Origin: a bacterium
Lineage (GTDB): Bacteria > CSSED10-310 > JAJRTK01
NCBI GenBank assembly: GCA_024278345.1
Contig: JAJRTK010000521.1
Span: forward strand, 1-7,116
Direction: 5' to 3'
Length of the DNA: 7,116 nt
This document shows, piece by piece, positions 1-4,803 of the stretch. The notes under the pieces were generated by a model that saw only the letters and a list, made by a program, of their open reading frames with translations, had not been told where the DNA came from and did no database searches. The position numbers and the translations under genes are program-made. The stretch's first letter is position 1. Each line of letters opens with the position of its first letter.

Positions 1-66
1 TTCGGTTGACAACTTCACCGCTGGGGCGGGCCTCCTTCCCGGCTCCGTGCAGCCCGGAGGGCGCTA

Positions 67-85
67 CACCGGCAAGATGCCGGTG
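67..85. repeat. Perfect 7-bp palindrome, probable dispersed intergenic repeat
   Basis: CACCGGC (67-73) and GCCGGTG (79-85) are perfect inverted arms around the 5-base loop AAGAT. The flanks (GCGCTA before, CCACCG after) also look like the extended form of short dispersed palindromes that I recall from spacers of several environmental bacterial phyla. Only one copy lies in this window, so its repetitive nature is inferred from resemblance. It has no T-tract and is unlikely to be an intrinsic terminator. Confidence 0.5.
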
Positions 86-490
86 CCACCGTTTCGGCGA
101 AGAAAATTGTGAAGCAAAAACACGACAATTTGATAGGTCCCCCACCGAATCCGCCGACACCCAGGGAAAAAGCCGAAGGATGCTGAAGCCATACAGCGGT
201 AGCCCAGAAAACACAATCGCGGCCACCCCTACAGATTTTCCGCTCAGAATTTCCCTCCTGGCATCCCTCCGCGGAAGCCTGTAAAGACGACGAATCCGCC
301 GGATCTCCCGCCTTCGTGGACCAGATCCAGATCAGACTGAGCCGTGGATGTCTCGCATTTCTGATGCCTTCAAAGTATGGTATCAGCCAAGGCTAGCCGA
401 AAAATTGGGTCGTGCTCTTCTTTTAGGGCGGAGTTGTCGGCAAACCCTTTGTTTTTTCCGTGTTGCGTTCCGCTCACAATCGGTTCGACC

Positions 491-505
491 CGCGCCTTCG
501 GCGCG
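491..505. repeat. GC-rich inverted repeat (6-bp stem, TTC loop)
   Basis: CGCGCC and GGCGCG pair perfectly around TTC. The stem is short but all G-C. No T-run follows on either strand, so a terminator role is not supported. It sits inside a stretch rich in GGCGCC-like words (about 505-550) and may simply reflect local composition. Confidence 0.35.
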
Positions 506-848
506 AGTTCCCCGCGGCGCCCGCTCCTCGCCATTGGCGCCGCCTTCGATCCATTGCCCTAGGGCTGGAGCACCACCAAAAATTGGTCGTCCTTTTCACC
601 TCTCGCCCCAAGTTCCTAGCCCCGCATCGCTCTGACCGATCATTGCCCCACGCCAACGGCGCGCCCCCCAAGATTGGGCCGTGGAACGCTTCAGAGGCAT
701 GATGATTGACAATGGCTTTGTTCTTTTTTTTGCGCCACGAGGCTTTTGTCGGCTGGCCGAGACGATGAACGACGCCCTATGATCCAAGATTGCTCCGTAC
801 TTCAAATCCAAAGCCTTCGCTTCGCTTGGCGAGGCATTGAGGCTCCAT

Positions 849-854
849 AGAGGA
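849..854 (+). promoter_or_regulatory. Ribosome binding site of ftsH
   Basis: AGAGGA lies 10 bases before the ATG at 865. It supports that ATG as the start, and the protein then begins directly with a short basic segment and the first membrane helix, as expected for FtsH. Confidence 0.6.
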
Positions 855-864
855 AACGGCTCAG

Positions 865-2772
865 ATGAACCGGAGTGCCCGCTTCAATTTCGCGTATTTC
901 CTTGTCGCTGTCACCACCCTTTTACTCGTCCAAAACTGTTGGAACCAACTCTTGAGTGTTGGTCCGATCCCCTACAGCGAGTTCAAGCGGCTCCTGCAAC
1001 AAAACCAGATCAAGGAAGTTTTCATTACGGACAATCGGATCCAAGGCGAGTTTGTGGTTCCCGAACAAGGGAAGCGTTACTTCATGACCACCAGAGTGGA
1101 GCCGGACCTCGCTCAGGATCTTGACACGCATGGAGTCAGGTACACGGGGCAAGCCGAGGATCCTGTGTTGGCGACTCTTTTTTCGTGGTTGCTCCCGCTT
1201 CTTCTTCTAGGTGCGTTCTGGTTTTTTTTCATGCGCCGCCTCTCGGAGCGGCTTGGCGGCGGTGGTGCGGGATTTCTCTCCATCGGCAAGAGCAAGGCCA
1301 AGGTCTACATGGAGACCGATACAAAGGTCACTTTCGCCGATGTCGCTGGTGTCGATGAAGCAAAATCTGAACTTGAGGAGATCGTCTTTTTCCTTAAGAA
1401 CCCAGAAGAGTACGGACGGCTAGGCGCCAGAATGCCCAAGGGAGTGCTTCTTGTGGGACCTCCGGGAACAGGGAAAACTCTCCTTGCCAGAGCCATCGCC
1501 GGAGAGGCGGTAGTTCCCTTCTTCTCCATCAGTGGATCGGAATTTGTCGAGATGTTCGTGGGCGTTGGCGCCGCCCGGGTGAGGGATCTCTTCGACCAGG
1601 CACGACAAAAGGCACCCTGTATTATATTTATCGACGAGTTGGACGCCCTGGGACGGGCCCGAGCTGCTCGCGGGGGAATGGGCGGCCATGACGAAAAGGA
1701 ACAGACCCTCAACCAGCTCCTGGTAGAGCTCGATGGCTTTGACGCCACAAGTGGAATCGTTCTTTTGGGGGCAACCAACCGCCCCGAAATCCTCGATCCA
1801 GCGTTGCTGCGAGCCGGGCGATTTGATCGGCAAGTTCTGGTTGATCGCCCCGATCGGCGAGAAAGGATTGCTATCCTGGCAGTCCATATCAAGAAAATCC
1901 GGGCGGCACCGGAAGTGAAACTCGATGATGTCGCGGGTTTGACTCCTGGGTTTACTGGGGCGGACCTGGAGAATCTGGTCAATGAGGCGGCTCTTGCCGC
2001 AACCCGGCGGAATGCCTCCGCTGTGGAGATAGAGGATTTCAACACGGCGATTGAACGGATCATCGCGGGATTGGAAAAAAAGAACCGCATTCTCAACCCC
2101 AAGGAGCGGCAGGTGGTGGCCCATCACGAAATGGGGCATGCCCTGGTGGCCGCGGCCCAGGCCGGCACCGATCCAGTGCATAAAGTGTCGATTATTCCTC
2201 GCGGCATCGGCGCTTTGGGCTATACGATCCAGCGGCCAACAGACGACCGCTATTTGATGACCCGGAGTGAACTCGAAGCGAAAATGGCTGTTCTCATGGG
2301 CGGCAGGGCTGCCGAGCATCTCATTTTCGGCCATCTTTCCACTGGAGCCGCCGACGATCTTGGCAAGACTGCCGGCATCGCCCGGAGTATGGCCACCCGT
2401 TATGCCATGGTGCCGGCTCTTGGTCATGTGGCCTACGACAAAGAGGACTCCACCTTCTTGGGGCTTGAGGGGCCTCCGCGGCGCAGGGATTACAGCGAAG
2501 AAACGGCCAGGGAAATCGACTGTGCCGTCAAAGAGATCGTGGATGCCGCCTTCGAGCGTGCCCGGAGCATCCTCAAGAAAAATCGCAATCTCCTCGCGGA
2601 GAGCGCCGTGCTCCTCTTGGAAAAAGAAACCCTTGATTCCAGCGAGCTCGAGAAACTCTTTTCCCGCATCGTGCCCCAAGGCGATGAAACGGCGCCCGCC
2701 GAAACCATGACCACGGGTCTCAACCAGGGCCTGGATGGACCAGAAACTCTCATGAACGGGATTCAGTCATAG
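865..2772 (+). CDS. ftsH: ATP-dependent zinc metalloprotease FtsH
   Basis: FtsH is a hexameric, inner-membrane AAA+ protease that unfolds and degrades misassembled membrane proteins and some short-lived cytosolic regulators. At 635 residues the length is normal. In order: membrane helix 1 (about 8-25), a short periplasmic segment (about 27-100), membrane helix 2 (about 102-123), Walker A GPPGTGKT (198-205), pore-loop MFVG (230-233), Walker B IIFIDELD (253-260), the second region of homology with LLRAGRFDR including the likely arginine fingers R316 and R319, the zinc site HEMGH (421-425, with E422 catalytic), and the third zinc ligand probably D498 in TGAADDL. All key catalytic residues are present, so the enzyme should be active. 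The zinc motif has Met where Ala is commonest (HEAGH). The C-terminal tail after about 592 is acidic/polar and poorly conserved. The gene appears monocistronic and converges on the phytase-like gene downstream. Genomes often carry several FtsH paralogues, so this need not be the only copy. Confidence 0.97.
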   Translation: MNRSARFNFAYFLVAVTTLLLVQNCWNQLLSVGPIPYSEFKRLLQQNQIKEVFITDNRIQGEFVVPEQGKRYFMTTRVEPDLAQDLDTHGVRYTGQAEDPVLATLFSWLLPLLLLGAFWFFFMRRLSERLGGGGAGFLSIGKSKAKVYMETDTKVTFADVAGVDEAKSELEEIVFFLKNPEEYGRLGARMPKGVLLVGPPGTGKTLLARAIAGEAVVPFFSISGSEFVEMFVGVGAARVRDLFDQARQKAPCIIFIDELDALGRARAARGGMGGHDEKEQTLNQLLVELDGFDATSGIVLLGATNRPEILDPALLRAGRFDRQVLVDRPDRRERIAILAVHIKKIRAAPEVKLDDVAGLTPGFTGADLENLVNEAALAATRRNASAVEIEDFNTAIERIIAGLEKKNRILNPKERQVVAHHEMGHALVAAAQAGTDPVHKVSIIPRGIGALGYTIQRPTDDRYLMTRSELEAKMAVLMGGRAAEHLIFGHLSTGAADDLGKTAGIARSMATRYAMVPALGHVAYDKEDSTFLGLEGPPRRRDYSEETAREIDCAVKEIVDAAFERARSILKKNRNLLAESAVLLLEKETLDSSELEKLFSRIVPQGDETAPAETMTTGLNQGLDGPETLMNGIQS

Positions 2773-2962
2773 GGAAATGAAGTGCGGGAAGTGAAGGATG
2801 GGCTGCGGGGGAGGATAGCAGGAAAAGGTAAAAAGGCCTCGGTCATCGGTGGCCGCCCTGAAGCATCATTGCGTGCTTGGAGGGATGATACGATCCAATG
2901 CGACGGCGCCGGACCCATCGTCTCCCCGAAGTCCTCGATATCCGGCCTTCCCGGCCCGACCT
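2773..2962. other. Convergent spacer between ftsH and the phytase-like gene
   Basis: These 190 bases separate two genes pointing at each other, where a bidirectional terminator would be expected. I see only weak candidates: AAGCA/TGCTT arms (2861-2865 and 2874-2878), and a minus-strand GGCC-TTTTT tract near 2831-2840 with only a 4-bp GGCC stem. Neither is strong enough to call a terminator. A GTG-initiated plus frame from 2782 runs into the opposite gene and looks spurious. Confidence 0.5.
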
Positions 2963-3961
2963 TCAATGAGAGAGGCTGGCCTTTTTGGAGGCCGGTGAGC
3001 TGGTGGCCGCAGCCTTGATGAAGATCGCCTCGGTGGGGCCGTAGAGTCTGCTGCCCTGGTTGTCGGTGAGCAAAAGGAACCGGCCATCCGGGAGATGAAG
3101 CAATCCCTCAAAATTCGGAAGATCGCAGAGATAGTCGGCCAAATCCACTGCCACCGAGGGTGTGATGGCCGGATCAGTATTGGCGGGATCAAGCTGGAAT
3201 CGAAGCACCCGTCCGACCCCGAAATGGCGTTCAATTCCAAAGACCTCGAAGGTTCCATCCTCCTGAACGCGGCAGGAGAGAGATGACAGCTTACCTGTAT
3301 CCGTTGTCAGTTTTAGTCGCATTGCCCTCCAACTGCCGGATTTCAGGTCCAGGAGCCCCAGGGGAGCGTACCGTTCATTGCCAACCATCATAACTGTTTC
3401 CAGACCGGCTAATAACGTTCCACCGCACACAGCAAGAGCTTCGACACCCTGGTTTCCCAGAGGTGTCACACCCCACAGGGAGTAATCCACGGCCACCGAA
3501 CTCACGACGGATGCCAGCTCCCCTTTGAGCCTAAGAAAGTAAATCTCATCAGTCATTCGCCCCGGCATTCGGCTCTCCGTGCCGATGGCAATGAGACCGT
3601 TTTCTAGAATTGCCACCGACTCGTGGTCAAGACCGCTGGGAATGCCCACGATTTGAAGTGGCAGATCGTCCATGGTGACGGACTGTTCGTGAACGGTGAG
3701 TCTTGCCAGGAGCTCCTGGCGCTCCGGGACCGCCAGAAAGCCGTTCCCCTTCAGCGCAACGAGGCCAGATAACCCGTTGATACCGTGCCCATCGATAGTG
3801 ACCCGCTGGAGGTCCGAATGCTCCCCCCCTTCAGGCATTGCATAGGCCCGAGCCCTCAAGCTCCAAGCTACGCCAAACACCGCTGTCGTTACCAAGAGAG
3901 CCAGAAGGCCCGCACGCACACAATAAATGTGTTGATTTTTCCACGGAAGAGCAGACAACAT
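2963..3961 (-). CDS. Exported phytase-like / esterase-like beta-propeller protein
   Basis: The 332-residue product starts with a basic stretch, a hydrophobic helix (about 17-35) and an AYA motif (39-41), consistent with a signal peptide and export or an N-terminal anchor. The mature part resembles the 'esterase-like activity of phytase' family (Pfam PF13449): NGLSGLVAL (62-70) near the start, recurring Glu-centred motifs LDHESVAI (111-118), NQGVEALAV (170-178) and FGIERHF (241-247), and the family-like ending NFEGLLHLPDGRFLLLTDN (283-301). These repeats fit propeller blades with acidic metal- or ligand-binding residues. True substrates are unknown for most members, so phytase activity should not be assumed. 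I chose the ATG at 3961 over the in-frame TTG six bases earlier because GAGAAAG lies a better distance (about 7 bases) upstream of the ATG. It stands alone on the minus strand, divergent from the CBS/icmF pair. The family is a moderately confident assignment made by eye. Confidence 0.75.
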   Translation of the reverse strand: MLSALPWKNQHIYCVRAGLLALLVTTAVFGVAWSLRARAYAMPEGGEHSDLQRVTIDGHGINGLSGLVALKGNGFLAVPERQELLARLTVHEQSVTMDDLPLQIVGIPSGLDHESVAILENGLIAIGTESRMPGRMTDEIYFLRLKGELASVVSSVAVDYSLWGVTPLGNQGVEALAVCGGTLLAGLETVMMVGNERYAPLGLLDLKSGSWRAMRLKLTTDTGKLSSLSCRVQEDGTFEVFGIERHFGVGRVLRFQLDPANTDPAITPSVAVDLADYLCDLPNFEGLLHLPDGRFLLLTDNQGSRLYGPTEAIFIKAAATSSPASKKASLSH

Positions 3962-4100
3962 TCCCAAGCTTTCTCAAATAGTTTCCTGCCTGAACCTGGG
4001 TCTTGCCCCAAAGGGCTTCCACGCAGCGGTTGTAGACCTTGGACAACACCAGCGCCGCGGCCAACGGGTGGTCGATGGACGTCCTGGTTCCAGGGAGGAA
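3960..4100 (-). other. Coding-like frame upstream of the phytase-like gene, possible remnant
   Basis: One minus-strand frame is open from just after a TAA at 4101-4103 and reads into the start of the phytase-like gene in a different frame. The portion before that gene has a protein-like mix of residues, including DHPLAAALVLSKVYNRCVEA, rather than the Arg/Pro-rich output usual for shadow frames. I do not recognise it, there is no good ribosome site or ATG start, and the rest of the frame is only a shadow of the phytase-like gene. It could be a decayed gene fragment or chance. Confidence 0.15.
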
Positions 4101-4335
4101 TTAGGCGGGCGAATCAGCTACGAAATGAACGAAGTTCCGATTCTAAGAATAGTGATGCTATCCCGTTGGCGCAAGTGAGAACAGCAGAATCTGTCTCGGC
4201 ACCGAGTCAAGGGTTGTGCTATTAGGTTTGTTATGTTGATCTTTGTGACTGCATGGCCAGGTGAGCGGCATCGCGGAGCCGTAGGAGTCGGCACGGGCAG
4301 TCGGCATGTCCACAATCAAAAGGAGGGAACTGGGT
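3962..4335. other. Divergent spacer between the phytase-like gene and the CBS gene
   Basis: This stretch should contain both divergent promoters. The part near 4140-4255 is visibly more AT-rich than the flanking genes and is the likeliest promoter zone, but no pair of -35 and -10 hexamers with proper spacing stands out. I see no cobalamin-riboswitch hallmark before the CBS/icmF pair, no tRNA and no clear operator palindrome. The only other item is the coding-like minus-strand frame at 3960-4100. Confidence 0.5.
4320..4326 (+). promoter_or_regulatory. Strong Shine-Dalgarno that sets the CBS protein start
   Basis: AAGGAGG ends 9 bases before the ATG at 4336 and is close to the ideal anti-16S complement. 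An earlier in-frame ATG at 4306 would place this site inside the coding region and has no comparable site of its own, so 4336 is preferred. Confidence 0.8.
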
Positions 4336-4776
4336 ATGACCCGGATCAAGGAGATTCTGAAACAGAAGGGCCACGAAGTATGGAGCCTCGGGCCACAAGC
4401 TACAGTCTTTGAGGCCCTGGAGATCATGGCCGAGAAGGGAATCGGTGCAGTTCCCGTGGTGGAAGGAGACCGGGTGGTGGGCATATTTTCTGAACGGGAC
4501 TACGCCCGGAAAGTGATTCTCCAAGGCCGGAGCTCCCGGGAGTGCCTGGTGAAAGACCTCATGACCTCGCGAGTCCGCTGCGTCGGCCTCGAGGCCAATC
4601 TGGAAACCTGCATGGCGCTCATGACTCGCGAACGAGTGCGTCACCTTCCCGTCTTGGATGACGAGAACCTTGTGGGCATCGTCAGTATCGGAGATATAGT
4701 CAAAGGCCTTTTGGGGGAGCGGGAAGTCATGATCCAGGACCTGGAGACCTATATCGCTGGTGGAGCCTACCGTTAG
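4336..4776 (+). CDS. Small two-CBS-domain protein
   Basis: The 146-residue product is little more than a Bateman module. CBS1 spans about 8-62 and contains GIGAVPVV (35-42) and VGIFSERDYARKV (48-60). CBS2 spans about 73-130 and contains RVRHLPVLDDENLVGIVSIGDIVKGL. The C-terminal LETYIAGG resembles the tail of many stand-alone CBS-pair proteins. CBS pairs generally bind adenosyl compounds such as AMP, ATP, NADH or S-adenosylmethionine and relay energy or ligand status to a partner. No catalytic, DNA-binding or membrane segment is visible, so a partner is presumed. The stop lies only 27 bases before the icmF start, on the same strand, which suggests co-transcription and makes IcmF a candidate partner. 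That link is inferred from position only, and stand-alone CBS proteins of this type occur in many other contexts. Confidence 0.9.
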   Translation: MTRIKEILKQKGHEVWSLGPQATVFEALEIMAEKGIGAVPVVEGDRVVGIFSERDYARKVILQGRSSRECLVKDLMTSRVRCVGLEANLETCMALMTRERVRHLPVLDDENLVGIVSIGDIVKGLLGEREVMIQDLETYIAGGAYR

Positions 4777-4803
4777 CCCCCGAGATCCATTCACGAGGAC
4801 CCC

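Larger units (their letters stand above)
1..864. other. Long spacer upstream of ftsH with no supported gene
   Basis: I see no convincing gene here. Open frames are short, overlap one another on both strands, and translate to low-complexity Arg/Pro/Ser/Ala-rich peptides with no recognisable domain. One frame open from base 2 to the TGA at 110-112 could be the tail of a gene lying to the left, but it runs through the palindrome at 67-85, so its last residues (RYTGKMPVPP) may be repeat-derived. Other content is a GC hairpin at 491-505, an imperfect hairpin around 812-835 just before ftsH, a T-rich run at 717-730 with no strong stem in front of it, and a loosely recurring AATTGG-containing motif. 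A TTGACA hexamer at 706-711 lacks a good -10 partner, and TATGAT at 778-783 lacks a good -35, so the ftsH promoter cannot be placed. Confidence 0.6.

Noticed and set aside
6-284. A plus-strand TTG-initiated frame at the left edge
   Set aside because: The translation is low-complexity Ser/Pro/Arg, it passes through the palindrome at 67-85, and it has no ribosome site or recognisable domain.
717-730. T-rich run as an intrinsic terminator
   Set aside because: No stable GC stem sits directly before it. The nearest inverted arms (CCCA/TGGG at 667-678) are short and nearly 40 bases away.
706-734. Possible sigma-70 promoter starting at TTGACA
   Set aside because: The -35 hexamer is perfect, but the sequence 16-18 bases later (around TTTGCG) is a poor -10, so I would not call it without transcript data.
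474-811. Overlapping short frames on both strands in the ftsH upstream spacer
   Set aside because: They are Arg/Trp/Gly- or Pro-rich, overlap each other on both strands, and track local GC-rich repeats rather than coding constraint.
1420-2679. A 419-codon minus-strand frame inside ftsH
   Set aside because: It is fully antisense to an intact ftsH, with no motif, no ribosome site and no independent support.
2782-3018. GTG-initiated small plus-strand gene after ftsH
   Set aside because: It overlaps the end of the convergent phytase-like gene, has no good ribosome site, and has Arg/Gly/Trp-rich composition with no domain.
4104-4335. Cobalamin riboswitch controlling the CBS/icmF pair
   Set aside because: I looked for the B12-box type conserved core and found nothing matching, and no paired domain is evident by eye. 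A covariance-model search would settle it.
4306-4335. Upstream ATG at 4306 as the CBS protein start
   Set aside because: The ATG at 4336 has a near-perfect ribosome site at ideal spacing, and the ten extra residues are not part of the CBS fold.
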